NCBI GenBank assembly: GCA_905215035.1
Contig: CAJMOJ010000001.1
Location: 18,460-82,459, forward strand
DNA from: an uncultured bacterium
GTDB taxonomy: Bacteria > Actinomycetota > Coriobacteriia > Coriobacteriales > Eggerthellaceae
Reading direction: 5' to 3'
DNA length: 64,000 nucleotides
The notes beneath the pieces were generated by a model that had not been told where the DNA came from, searched no databases, and was given only the letters and a program-made list of their open reading frames with translations. The stretch's first letter is position 1; each line of letters starts with the position of its first letter. Positions 37,379 to 45,842 of this stretch are shown here, piece after piece. The translations under genes were made by a program, and so were the position numbers.

Positions 37379-38095
37379 TTGGTATCGCAAACGCCTCACA
37401 AACCCACAAAACGTAAGCCTCGTCAAGACGCACGAGTGGATGCACGTACGTCAGAGGCTCAAACGTCAGCACCCACAACACCTACCAAGCGGTCTATTCG
37501 TAGTACGCAAGCGGTAAGAGGTAAGCATGCGCGCATAGATGCCAGCACAACTAAAACGTCGTCGCGGCAAGCGAGCCAGACATCTGATTCACGATTCACC
37601 GGTTCAGACAAGCAGAAACAAACAGACAAGCAGAAACAAACAAAAGAGCAGCATCGTAAAAAAGGATTCACGCGCGGCAAAAAAATAGGAATACTTGTTG
37701 GCCTTGCAGTGTGCGCACTCGCAGTTGTAATAGCGCTGCTCATACTCAATGCTCAGGCTGATGAGCGTGATATACAAGGGGAGTGGCAGATTCAAGGAAC
37801 ACAAGCCACGATTTCTATCACCGACACAAAAATTATTCTCACGAGCGAGGTTTCGTATGACTACACCCTTGATCCGTGGAGCCATTCAATTAACTTAGGC
37901 TTTTTTGGTGCAACGGGTAATGCGCGATATGCGTTTGATGAGGATCGAAATGCGCTCATTATTACCGAAAGCAATGTTGATGATGAAGGGGAGACAGTAG
38001 AAAACACGCTTACTTTAGTGAGACCTGGCGTAATCCTTGAATCTTCAGGAGGAGAAGAGGGTAATGAAGTAGGTGGCGATGAGCAATCGGGTTAG
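37379..38095 (+). CDS. Hypothetical single-pass membrane protein with a basic N-terminal tail
   Basis: 238 residues. The first ~100 residues are basic, Thr/Ser/Gln/Lys-rich and probably disordered, including two identical copies of DKQKQT encoded by a perfect 18-base tandem repeat. A membrane helix follows (about 101-122, KIGILVGLAVCALAVVIALLIL), then an exported domain beginning DIQGEWQIQGTQATISITDTKI, which resembles the strand pattern of lipocalin-like or DUF-type beta domains (GxW motif). The start is TTG at 37379, two bases after serS ends. It overlaps the next gene by 17 bases. Function unknown. Confidence 0.65.
   Translation: MVSQTPHKPTKRKPRQDARVDARTSEAQTSAPTTPTKRSIRSTQAVRGKHARIDASTTKTSSRQASQTSDSRFTGSDKQKQTDKQKQTKEQHRKKGFTRGKKIGILVGLAVCALAVVIALLILNAQADERDIQGEWQIQGTQATISITDTKIILTSEVSYDYTLDPWSHSINLGFFGATGNARYAFDEDRNALIITESNVDDEGETVENTLTLVRPGVILESSGGEEGNEVGGDEQSG
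37607..37642 (+). repeat. Perfect 18-bp tandem duplication in coding sequence
   Basis: GACAAGCAGAAACAAACA occurs twice head to tail (37607-37624 and 37625-37642) in the disordered N-terminal tail of the membrane protein, in frame, giving D-K-Q-K-Q-T twice. A likely source of length variation between strains. Confidence 0.9.
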
Positions 38096-38618
38096 TTGCT
38101 TTACCTCTCATGCTCAGGATGATGTACCGCTCATATTACGTGCGGCCACGGTTTATCCTGATCGCATTGAACTGTCTCTTCAGGTAAGCCATCCGCAGTA
38201 TGCTGTCTCGTCGCCTACTCTTATTACTGCGCTGCTGCAGACACATCCCTATTTGCTTGAACATACCTGCAAAAATGATGTAGGTACCACGTTTGGCGCA
38301 GTAGCCTACACAACATCGATGCCTCACGTATTCGAACACCTTGTTATTGATAATCAAATGAGCGCTCTGGCTGATTCGGGGTTAGTGTCCGACGTTGTTC
38401 TTGTAGGTACGACGCAATGGAGTACAAGCGCGTCCTCTTTAGATCACACAGAAGAAGGGAAAAGACCATCTACGGGAGAGCCTAAAGATGAAAGCAAAAG
38501 GGAGCATGAGGAGTTGTTTGCAACGGTACGCGTTTCTTTTATTGACGATGTGATGGCTTTTGCTGCAATCAATGCCGCACTCAAAGAACTCAATGAACTT
38601 TTAGTTACCGCTTACTGA
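38079..38618 (+). CDS. Hypothetical protein resembling the N-terminal domain of cyanophycin synthetase
   Basis: 180 residues. The segment EHTCKNDVGTTFG (61-73) followed by TSMPHVFEHLVIDNQ (79-93) echoes the H-x-C...G-x-F...T-x-x-x-H-x-x-EH-x-x-x-x-x-Q pattern found near the N-terminus of cyanophycin synthetases; the ATP-grasp and Mur-ligase domains of that enzyme are absent. A charged, low-complexity insert (about 115-145) precedes a final helix. The ATG at 38079 overlaps the preceding gene; a GTG at 38073 is equally possible. Followed by an aminotransferase gene 152 bases away. The domain link is by eye and unproven. Confidence 0.55.
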   Translation: MSNRVSCFTSHAQDDVPLILRAATVYPDRIELSLQVSHPQYAVSSPTLITALLQTHPYLLEHTCKNDVGTTFGAVAYTTSMPHVFEHLVIDNQMSALADSGLVSDVVLVGTTQWSTSASSLDHTEEGKRPSTGEPKDESKREHEELFATVRVSFIDDVMAFAAINAALKELNELLVTAY

Positions 38619-38770
38619 TCGTGTGTGGTAATGCGCATAAAACGTGTAAAGTAGATAGAACGAGTAGGTTTTGCCATAGTATAGAAACCACAGTGCGGTA
38701 CTAGGAGAGACGAGAGCGCAGGTGGTGTATGGAAGATGGCAAAGACATTTCGATTTTATAAAAGCGAGTG

Positions 38771-40027
38771 ATGCCCGTGACAACAGCACATTTGAAGTTC
38801 GATTATGCGGGAGATAAGGTTGCTGGCCGCGTAAACAAGATGCGTTCGAGTGCGGTACGTGACTTATTTGCTGCCGCATCACGCTCTGATATTATTTCGC
38901 TTTCTGGCGGTATGCCTGATGTATCGTTGCTGCCGGAAGATGCCGTTTTGGCAACAGCGCAAGCCGCGCTGGGCGATTTGCGTGCGACGGCTTTGCAGTA
39001 CGGTCCCACCAACGGACGCGAAGAAACACGCGAGGCCCTTGCCACTCTTATGCGTGATACGGGTATTCGTTGTAAAGCGGACGACATTATGATTACAACA
39101 GGAGCGCAAGAAGCTCTTGATCTTATCGCTAAAACATTTATTGATCCTGGTGACATCATCATTACAGAAGGTCCTACCTACCTAGGAGCACTTCAGGCAT
39201 TTTCTGCCTATGAGCCTACTATTATTACGATTCCGTTTGATGAGCATGGCATGAAAACTGATGAGCTTGAAGAGACGCTTAAAGACTTAGGAAAGGGTGT
39301 TGTCAAGTTCCTCTACACGATTCCCAATTTCCAAAACCCAGGTGGTGTCACCATGTCGCGTGAGCGTCGTGAACATCTTCTTGAGCTTGCGCATGAATAT
39401 GACTTCATGGTAATTGAAGACGACCCCTATGGACGTTTACGGTATGATGGCGGTCATCAAATTCCTTTGCGCGCTATGGATGAAAACGTTATTTATTTGG
39501 GGACAGTTTCAAAGACTTTTGCTCCTGGCTTGCGTACGGGGTGGATTATCGCTCCGAAGGCGGTGCTGTCTAAGATTAATCTGGTAAAGCAAGGTACTGA
39601 TTTATGCGGCCCAGCCCTCAATCAGATTATGGTTGAACACTATTTTACCCAGGTAAATTGGGAGAAGATTTTGCGTGGCTTTATTGACACATATGCTGTT
39701 CGTCGTGATGCGATGCTTGAAGCTCTTGATGAGTTTTTCCCTAAAGAAGCTACGTGGACTCATCCTGAGGGAGGATTTTTTGTATGGGTAACACTTCCAG
39801 AATACGTTGATACTGACTCTATGTTGTCAGTCGCTCTTGAACACGGAGTAACCTACACTCCCGGCTCTGGGTTTTATCCTGCTGGTTGTGGAGGAACGTC
39901 AAGCATGCGACTAGCATTTTGCTATGAAGATCCAGAGAACTTACGTGAGGCAATACGTCGCCTTGCGGAAGTAGTGGAAGAGCGTCTTGAATTGTACCGC
40001 GTCTTTTTGGATGCGGGGGCAATTTAA
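38771..40027 (+). CDS. PLP-dependent aminotransferase, class I/II (LysN/2-aminoadipate aminotransferase-like)
   Basis: 418 residues. Fold-type I aminotransferase without the GntR DNA-binding domain of MocR regulators, though the core resembles theirs. Motifs include ISLSGGMPDVSLLP, ITTGAQEALDLIAKTF (PLP phosphate region), YTIPNFQNPGGVTMS, IEDDPYGRLRYDG and SKTFAPGLRTGW, where the lysine binds PLP. These are shared with enzymes acting on 2-aminoadipate, branched-chain or aromatic amino acids; the exact substrate is undecided. GTG at 38768 and ATG at 38771 are adjacent candidate starts. It stands alone between the CphA-N-like gene and ddl. Confidence 0.87.
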   Translation: MPVTTAHLKFDYAGDKVAGRVNKMRSSAVRDLFAAASRSDIISLSGGMPDVSLLPEDAVLATAQAALGDLRATALQYGPTNGREETREALATLMRDTGIRCKADDIMITTGAQEALDLIAKTFIDPGDIIITEGPTYLGALQAFSAYEPTIITIPFDEHGMKTDELEETLKDLGKGVVKFLYTIPNFQNPGGVTMSRERREHLLELAHEYDFMVIEDDPYGRLRYDGGHQIPLRAMDENVIYLGTVSKTFAPGLRTGWIIAPKAVLSKINLVKQGTDLCGPALNQIMVEHYFTQVNWEKILRGFIDTYAVRRDAMLEALDEFFPKEATWTHPEGGFFVWVTLPEYVDTDSMLSVALEHGVTYTPGSGFYPAGCGGTSSMRLAFCYEDPENLREAIRRLAEVVEERLELYRVFLDAGAI

Positions 40028-40132
40028 GCACACGGTATTAAGCATGGTGTATGGGTAAGGATTATTCGTACCGATAAGGGGCTTCCCTAGAATGAATACG
40101 ATGGGGCCCATAAAAGGATATAGGTGAGATAT

Positions 40133-41119
40133 ATGGCATTAAAAGTTGCAGTCTTGATGGGTGGTGCATCGTTTGAACGCGAGGTATCACTTGCAAGTGG
40201 AAAGCGTGTATGTGAGGCTCTTGAGGAGTACGGACATAAAGTTATCCCGCTTGATACTACGAAAGAATTGGTGCCAACTCTGCGTTCAGAACGTCCTGAT
40301 GTCTGTTATATTGCGCTCCATGGCAAACATGGTGAAGACGGAACCATTCAATCGCTTCTTGACTTTTTGGGTATTCCTTATGTAGGAAGTTTGGCGCAAG
40401 TGTGCCGCAATGTGCGTAATAAGGCCCAGATTGGATACTTGCTTGATCAGTATTGCGCACGGGTTGACGAAGAGCGAGTTGCGTTTACTCCTGCAGGTTT
40501 TTGTTTAGGTGCTGATGCCTTTAAGGATATGGGGCTCGTGACTGCACTTGATATGGTAGAGCAGCGTATTCCTAGTGGATATCCTGTATGCGTAAAACCT
40601 GCTCGTGGCGGTTCTGCAATGGGGGTTCATAAGGTTGAATCTCAAGATGAGCTTGGTCGTGCTATTTTGGATGCGCTCACTTTTGATAGTGATGTGATCA
40701 TTGAAGAGTGGATTGAAGGAGTCGAGCTTTCGGTCTCAATTTTGGGTGGCGGCTGGGATGCTCATGCACTTCCGCCGGTTGAGATTGTGGCAAAAGATGG
40801 TTATTTTACGCAAGATGATCGTCTTTCACCGGAAGAAGTTGACTACTATGCGCCTGTGCGCTTGGAGTCTTTGTCTCACGATGAAACTAATGCGCAAGCA
40901 ATTCGCGCGGAGATTGAGCGTGCAGCGCTCCAAGCTTACAATGCTCTTGATTGCAAGGATTTGGGTCGTGTTGATCTTATTTGGGATGGTGCAACAGCAC
41001 GTATTTTAGAGGTCGATGTGTCGCCCGGTCTCACGTCATCGTCATTATTCCCTATGGCCTGCGAGGCGTCAGGATTATCGTTAGGTGCAGTATTGGATAG
41101 ATTGGTAAGTGTGGCATAA
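40133..41119 (+). CDS. ddl: D-alanine--D-alanine ligase
   Basis: 328 residues. Joins two D-alanines with ATP for peptidoglycan precursor synthesis in the cytoplasm. It has the N-terminal GGASFEREVSLASG, the ALHGKHGEDGTIQSLLD motif, the ATP-grasp segment VKPARGGSAMGVHKV, and DCKDLGRVDLIWD with EVDVSPGLTSSSLFP for metal and substrate binding. The Tyr of ligases with D-Ala-D-Ala specificity cannot be judged confidently by eye. The ATG at 40133 has AGGTGAG six bases upstream; GTG at 40124 is rejected. No vancomycin-resistance genes are near. Confidence 0.95.
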   Translation: MALKVAVLMGGASFEREVSLASGKRVCEALEEYGHKVIPLDTTKELVPTLRSERPDVCYIALHGKHGEDGTIQSLLDFLGIPYVGSLAQVCRNVRNKAQIGYLLDQYCARVDEERVAFTPAGFCLGADAFKDMGLVTALDMVEQRIPSGYPVCVKPARGGSAMGVHKVESQDELGRAILDALTFDSDVIIEEWIEGVELSVSILGGGWDAHALPPVEIVAKDGYFTQDDRLSPEEVDYYAPVRLESLSHDETNAQAIRAEIERAALQAYNALDCKDLGRVDLIWDGATARILEVDVSPGLTSSSLFPMACEASGLSLGAVLDRLVSVA

Positions 41120-41385
41120 CGATTTGTGTGTGATGCTGGTGTTCGCATGCAGGGATTTGAGTCTCTATAAGTTTGCGGGTGCAGTGCGCAGCGGGAAATA
41201 ACATCATCGTTTTCTCATAGCGAAAATCGTAAAAATTTGTCAAGGATAAAGTGTCAAGTTTTTTACAAAGCGGCGAAAGACGTTTCTTAAATGCAGTAGG
41301 TGCGATTTGAGACGTATAATGTATAAAATCTTTACGATCGAAACATATACTTTAAGATGTTCAAACAAAAAGAAGGGGGTTTGAC

Positions 41386-41955
41386 ATGGGAAGATTTGCA
41401 ACATTTATTATCGGCGGTGTCGTAGGAGCAGTTGCAGGATTGCTTTTAGCACCTGCTAAAGGTGCCGATACGCGCAAGCAAGTGGTTGAGGCTGTGCAGG
41501 AAAACGTTCCTCAAGCAAGCCAGTTGCAAAAACAGCTCGACGGTATGATTGATAATGCTGCTAAAGCATCTACCGTGGTGATCAACAACGCTATCGACAA
41601 GGGTACTGAAGTTAAGCGCTCAGTTGCGGCACGTGCTCAGCAGGTTGCTCCTGCGGTAGAGCAGGTTGCGGACGCCAACGATGAGCTTCGTGCCAAGATT
41701 GATGCAGCACGTGAGCGTATTGCCACTCAAGTAGCAAAAAATGCTGAAGCACTTCAAGATGCTGCTGTAGATAAGATTCCTGCTGTTGTTGATGCTGCTG
41801 CAGGTGTAGGTGCAGCTGTTTCTGGTGCTGTTGAGTCAGTAAAAAACAGTGTTGCTAAACCCGTAGATTCAACCCCTGCAGATACGACCGCGCCAGCAAC
41901 GGGAGCATCCACTTCTGATGATGCGTCAGAAGAAGATGCGACTAAAAATGCCTAA
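41386..41955 (+). CDS. YtxH-domain protein
   Basis: 189 residues. The N-terminus FATFIIGGVVGAVAGLLLAPAKGADTRKQV is the YtxH signature: one glycine-rich membrane helix ending in LLLAP-x-KG. The rest is a long Ala/Lys/Glu/Gln helix (about 30-160) that looks amphipathic, with a Thr/Ala/Asp tail. YtxH proteins are general-stress-related in Bacillus, but their job is unknown. The ATG at 41386 follows AGAAGGGGG. The 266-base gap upstream contains TATAAT (41315-41320) without a matching -35. A terminator separates it from the PRC-barrel gene. Confidence 0.85.
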   Translation: MGRFATFIIGGVVGAVAGLLLAPAKGADTRKQVVEAVQENVPQASQLQKQLDGMIDNAAKASTVVINNAIDKGTEVKRSVAARAQQVAPAVEQVADANDELRAKIDAARERIATQVAKNAEALQDAAVDKIPAVVDAAAGVGAAVSGAVESVKNSVAKPVDSTPADTTAPATGASTSDDASEEDATKNA

Positions 41956-42030
41956 AGCTAAATAGTGTTTGTAACGTTTATAGCAAGCTAATACGTAGAT
42001 AGTTTGGATTGAATCTAAACATAGGCTTAC

Positions 42031-42059
42031 AAAGGCGCCGGAGACGGTGCCTTTTCTTT
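42031..42059 (+). terminator. Rho-independent terminator after the YtxH gene
   Basis: AAAGGCGCCG pairs with CGGTGCCTTT (one G-U pair) around a GAGA tetraloop, followed by TTCTTTC. Its position, 100 bases before the PRC-barrel start, suggests partial read-through or a separate promoter for that gene. Confidence 0.8.
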
Positions 42060-42158
42060 CATGGTTGCGTATACTTACTTCAAGAAAGATTCCTATGGCG
42101 GCTAACGTATAGCAGATATGCTCGTCAATGCATGGGCGCTAACCTTAAAGGATACACG

Positions 42159-43001
42159 GTGACCAGACAGATTACGACTTCAACCTTACGCGGTGTCAAA
42201 GTGTATGACACAAGTAAGAAAAACAAACATATTGGCAAAGTGCATACGTTTATTTTCCATCCTCATAAACGAGCGGTTATTGGATTTACCGTAAAACGTC
42301 CTGATAGAGCGTTGATGTTTCATAGGAGTGATCTTTTCGTTCCTTTTGATGCGTTTGAAATTAAAGACGGTGAACTTTACGTTGATGTCTCAACACTCGA
42401 TTCTGCTAAGAGCGCTTGCAAAAAGCGAGGAATTGTCTGGGATGATTGCATTATATGGGAAGGGTTATCGCTTATAACGGAAGAGGGAACTTCATGTGGT
42501 CATGTGGGGGATGTCACCTTTTCGCTTGAAGATGGCTCAGTGCAAACACTGCGGGTTGATAAAGGCGCGTCCAATAAAGCACTTCTTGGCGTTATCGAAC
42601 TTGATGCAAGCCTTGTTGAGGGATTCAAACTCGGTGTAGGCGACAAGCTGGCTACGGTTGAGGAGCGAGATGACGATGAGGCTATGCGTGGAGCACTGTT
42701 GGTAAAACCAGAAGCCCTTGAGATTGAAGCTATAGGGGGCGTCGCTGAAAAGGCAGGAGCAGGCTATGCTCGTGCCGCTCATAAAGTTAAAGAAGGTGCG
42801 ACGCGTGCCAAGGAGGCGGCTGATCGCGCTAAACCAAAAGTTATGGATGCGGCCGCAAAAACTGAGGATGCAGTTAATAAGGGAGCATTTAAGCTTGGCG
42901 AGCAATTAGGTAAAACACGAGGTATGTTTTCAAGTTTTAAGCAGGCTTACAAAGAGGCTCTTGATGACGAGTCACCAGAGGGGTCATTGCATGACAAATA
43001 A
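42159..43001 (+). CDS. PRC-barrel domain protein with a long helical tail
   Basis: 280 residues. Two PRC-barrel-like units are seen: residues about 11-75 (RGVKVYDTSKKNKHIGKV, then FIFHP... and VPFDAFEIKDGELYV) and about 102-165 (GTSCGHVGDVTFSLEDGSVQTLRV). From about 200 to 275 there is an Ala/Lys-rich amphipathic helix (GYARAAHKVKEGATRAKEAA and onward) of late-embryogenesis or apolipoprotein character. No membrane helix. The GTG at 42159 follows AAAGGA at six bases; the longer frame opens inside the terminator and is rejected. Its end overlaps the VTT gene, so the two are coupled. Confidence 0.75.
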   Translation: MTRQITTSTLRGVKVYDTSKKNKHIGKVHTFIFHPHKRAVIGFTVKRPDRALMFHRSDLFVPFDAFEIKDGELYVDVSTLDSAKSACKKRGIVWDDCIIWEGLSLITEEGTSCGHVGDVTFSLEDGSVQTLRVDKGASNKALLGVIELDASLVEGFKLGVGDKLATVEERDDDEAMRGALLVKPEALEIEAIGGVAEKAGAGYARAAHKVKEGATRAKEAADRAKPKVMDAAAKTEDAVNKGAFKLGEQLGKTRGMFSSFKQAYKEALDDESPEGSLHDK

Positions 43002-43857
43002 CAACTCTGACCATGCTGATCAGCATCGTGGACAAGAAGTGGTCACGCTTGGTAGGTTTTCATTCAAAAAAAGCGATATTTTCAAGTTTGTAGGCCTCGT
43101 ACTCTTTATTGGCATTATGGCTGCTGTGGTGAGCTTTTTATGGCCCATGCTTTCTACAATTTTTCAGCCTGGTGGAGTGGATCATCTTATTGAGACCGTT
43201 CGAGAAAAAGGGGCATGGGGTGTTGTATTCCTACTGGGTCTTCAGTTAGTACAGATTATTATTGCTTTTATTCCTGGTGAAGTAGTACAGGTTGCCGCGG
43301 GTATTATTTATGGACCTTGGCTGGGTGCTCTTGTCATTCTGGTTGGTTGTGTCATCTCAAGCGCTATTGTTTTTGCTCTTGTTCATTGGTTGGGTGCACC
43401 CTTTGTGCAGGATATGGTTTCAGAAAAACACATGGAGAAGTTTGAAGAGTTTCAAAAATCAGGCAAACTTAACATGATTGTGTTTATTCTCTTTTTGATC
43501 CCTGGTCTTCCCAAGGATGTTTTTACGTATTTAGTTCCGCTTACTAATATGCGTATGCGATCGTTTTTGATCATTTCGAACGGCGCTCGTATTCCTGGCA
43601 TTGTTGTTTCTACCTATGCTGCATCAGGTTTGGTAAATGGAGACATTATGCAGTCGGTTATTATTTTTGTGATTGCTGCAGCAATTGCGCTGATTGCCAT
43701 TTTGCTCTTTAATAAGTTTACCGCTTGGGCAAAAGTGAATAAAAAATACCATCAAGAAGCTGCTCATCAGGATCGAAGCATTGCTCTTTCGGAATTCAAA
43801 AAAGAAGAAAATCATTCTACTGATGCATCAAGTAAAGACAATATGCATCAAGATTGA
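42991..43857 (+). CDS. TVP38/TMEM64 family (VTT-domain) membrane protein
   Basis: 288 residues with about six membrane helices. The VTT/SNARE-associated domain is shown by FIPGEVVQVAAGIIYGPWLGAL, the VILVGCVISSAIVFAL helix and PGLPKDVFTYLVPLTNMRMRSF, the conserved loop with proline and glycine. Relatives of DedA act in lipid scrambling or undecaprenyl-phosphate recycling; which applies here is unknown. The C-terminal tail is polar and charged. The ATG at 42991 follows GAGGGG inside the PRC-barrel gene and overlaps its stop by 11 bases. A signal peptide is not expected. Confidence 0.87.
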   Translation: MTNNNSDHADQHRGQEVVTLGRFSFKKSDIFKFVGLVLFIGIMAAVVSFLWPMLSTIFQPGGVDHLIETVREKGAWGVVFLLGLQLVQIIIAFIPGEVVQVAAGIIYGPWLGALVILVGCVISSAIVFALVHWLGAPFVQDMVSEKHMEKFEEFQKSGKLNMIVFILFLIPGLPKDVFTYLVPLTNMRMRSFLIISNGARIPGIVVSTYAASGLVNGDIMQSVIIFVIAAAIALIAILLFNKFTAWAKVNKKYHQEAAHQDRSIALSEFKKEENHSTDASSKDNMHQD

Positions 43858-43970
43858 CATTTCTTGTTGATGCTTTTTATGCAGTAAGAAATGATTGTTT
43901 CAAGAAGGTTAAAGGGTTCATCCCAAAAATACGATACAATTTGAGGCAGTAATGCAAAAAGGAGGAAATT

Positions 43971-44909
43971 ATGCCTACCATCACTCGCGATCAGGTACGC
44001 GTCCCTGCAGATGTAATGCCTGAGGCACGTGACACCTACATTGAAAACTACATGAAGGCCACTCGTGGCACCGGTCGTTTGATGCTCTTTGCATGCGACC
44101 AAAAAGTTGAGCACCTCAACAAAGATTTTTATGGTGAGGGAATCGATATTTCTGATGCAGAGCCAGAGCATCTTTTTGAGATTGGTTCTCAAGGAACTAT
44201 CGGTGTATTAGCTGGCCAGCGTGGTCTTATTGCTCAATATGCAGCTGATTATCCTGAGATTAACTACTTAGTTAAGATGAATTCTAAAACCAATTTGGTA
44301 AAAGGTTCCCAGGATGATCCTTATAGCCCACAGCTTTATGATTTGCAGGCTGTTTTAGCCATGCGTGACGCTGGTGTCAATATTGTCGGCATTGGTTATA
44401 CCATCTATCTGGGTTCTGAGTACGAGTCAACCATGATGGCTGAAGCGGGAGAACTTATTGCAGAGGCCCATGCAGCAGGTTTGATTGTTGTGCTCTGGAT
44501 TTATCCTCGTGGCAAAGCAGTAACTGATGAGAAAGATCCTGATTTGATTGCAGGCGCTGCTGGTGTTGCTCTTTGCTTAGGCTCCGACTTTGTTAAGGTT
44601 AATCCTCCTCATGCAACTGATGATAAGACCTCTGCTGAGAGCTTGAAGATTGCTTCTATGGCAGCAGGTCGCACCGGTCTTGTATGTGCAGGTGGCTCAA
44701 AGGCAGACGCTAACGTATTCTTGACTGATCTTTACAACCAGATCCATGTTGGTGGTGCTTGCGGTAACGCAACAGGCCGCAATATCCATATGCGTTCTAC
44801 TGAAGAAGCTATCCGTTTATGTGATGCTATTTCTGCTATCACACTGGGTGACTGGAGTGTTGAAGACGCAGAGGCAGTCTTTAAGGGAGAAAAAGAATTT
44901 AAACTTTAA
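43971..44909 (+). CDS. Class I fructose-bisphosphate aldolase, DhnA/archaeal type
   Basis: 312 residues of the DeoC/FbaB (DhnA, COG1830) family. It cleaves fructose 1,6-bisphosphate by a Schiff base; Lys-209 in SDFVKVNPP is the expected catalytic lysine. LMLFACDQKVEHLNKDFYG at the N-terminus and GGACGNATGRNIHMR at the C-terminus, with the phosphate site, fit the family. No class II aldolase is in the window. The ATG at 43971 has a strong AAAGGAGG. It is a single gene, bounded by a TACAAT -10-like hexamer at 43935 upstream and by a terminator downstream. Confidence 0.9.
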   Translation: MPTITRDQVRVPADVMPEARDTYIENYMKATRGTGRLMLFACDQKVEHLNKDFYGEGIDISDAEPEHLFEIGSQGTIGVLAGQRGLIAQYAADYPEINYLVKMNSKTNLVKGSQDDPYSPQLYDLQAVLAMRDAGVNIVGIGYTIYLGSEYESTMMAEAGELIAEAHAAGLIVVLWIYPRGKAVTDEKDPDLIAGAAGVALCLGSDFVKVNPPHATDDKTSAESLKIASMAAGRTGLVCAGGSKADANVFLTDLYNQIHVGGACGNATGRNIHMRSTEEAIRLCDAISAITLGDWSVEDAEAVFKGEKEFKL

Positions 44910-44936
44910 GCCTCCTCTTTATACATAAGCAAAAAT

Positions 44937-44973
44937 AAAAATGCTTCTCTCTATTTTGAGGGAAGCATTTTTT
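44937..44973. terminator. Bidirectional terminator between the aldolase and DUF2510 genes
   Basis: A 15-bp stem, AAAAATGCTTCTCTC with GAGGGAAGCATTTTT (one G-U pair), around a six-base loop, with T-runs on both strands. It serves the rightward aldolase gene and the leftward DUF2510 gene. Confidence 0.88.
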
Positions 44974-45033
44974 AGTGAGATAAACTTATTGCGACTTTGT
45001 AGTGAAGCAGCAATACTTCTGAGGGTGTACTAC

Positions 45034-45528
45034 TTAGTTATCTTTTGTGGATACTAAATAAAGAATTCCTGAAATAAGGTTTAAGAAGATGAGGGTGCAT
45101 ACCCCAAAAGCAACGGTATTAGGAGCAGTGCCTTTATAGATACCCCAAGAATGGACCGTCATAGGAATCGTCCAAGCAAGAGGGATAATAGCAAATGCTC
45201 CAGCAATACAGGAGAGAATATTTAAAATAAATGCGATCAAACGTAGTGTTTTATCAGTGTCGTTAGCATAGCTTGGTGCAACATAGGGTTGTTGGTAAGG
45301 CTGTTGATACGACTGATTGTATTGAGGTGGCATGTACGTTTGCTGCTGGTTGGGGATGGTTTGTGCAGAAACATATTCAGGTTGAGACTCAGGTGTGGGT
45401 GCTTCCGGTTGAGTTCCTTCAGCGCAAGCAGGGGCATAGTTGTCGGTCCATTGAGAACCATTCCAGTAGCGTAGTTGATCAGCATTTCCTGATGGGTCTG
45501 GATACCAACCTGCGGGGATTTCGGCCAT
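45034..45528 (-). CDS. DUF2510 domain membrane protein
   Basis: 164 residues. The N-terminus IPAGWYPDPSG followed by LRYWNGSQWTDN is the DUF2510 motif, a short Trp-rich cytoplasmic domain mostly found in Actinobacteria. Next comes a Pro/Gln/Tyr-rich linker (about 35-82), then two to three membrane helices from about residue 88 (LIAFILNILSCIAGAFAIIPLAW and TVAFGVCTLIFLNLISGILYLV). The ATG at 45528 follows AAGGAGTAA on the minus strand. Function unknown; often the domain is fused to varied membrane parts. Single gene. Confidence 0.83.
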   Translation of the reverse strand: MAEIPAGWYPDPSGNADQLRYWNGSQWTDNYAPACAEGTQPEAPTPESQPEYVSAQTIPNQQQTYMPPQYNQSYQQPYQQPYVAPSYANDTDKTLRLIAFILNILSCIAGAFAIIPLAWTIPMTVHSWGIYKGTAPNTVAFGVCTLIFLNLISGILYLVSTKDN

Positions 45529-45842
45529 AACATTACTCCTTGTTTGTGTTAGATCATGTAAGCATTATAGACGTATTGAGATATATCAGGACACATCTCG
45601 TGCAAAGTCATCCGCAATGTCGCAGCAATCGTTATCGATGGTAGAGAGAAGCGCTTTTCCACAATGTTTGTAGTAAGGTTGCTTACAACTAGAGATAGAC
45701 ATTGTTGATGCCAGGCTGAAATAAGACTGATGCAAAGCTCATACAAGGCTAGTATAAAGTTGATGACTAGGGAGTTTGCAGCCTAATCGTCTTACAATCA
45801 TGACACTATAGAGCTATCTAAAAGCACACGCGAGGAGGTTCT
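45529..45842. other. Gene-free stretch of about 310 bases
   Basis: Divergent upstream region of the DUF2510 gene (left) and the prepilin peptidase (right). It holds a small hairpin, GTAAG-GTTG-CTTAC, near 45680, several scattered TATA-like hexamers without a good partner, and the ribosome binding site GAGGAGGT before 45843. A 65-codon frame on the minus strand (45549-45746) has no ribosome binding site or recognisable features and was not called. Confidence 0.5.

Noticed and set aside
42009..42158. N-terminal extension of the PRC-barrel frame (Arg-rich).
   Set aside because: It is encoded by the terminator hairpin and its flanks, and a GTG with a good ribosome binding site lies downstream at 42159.
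45549..45746. 65-codon minus-strand frame in the gap before the prepilin peptidase.
   Set aside because: No ribosome binding site, no membrane or domain pattern, and unusual composition.
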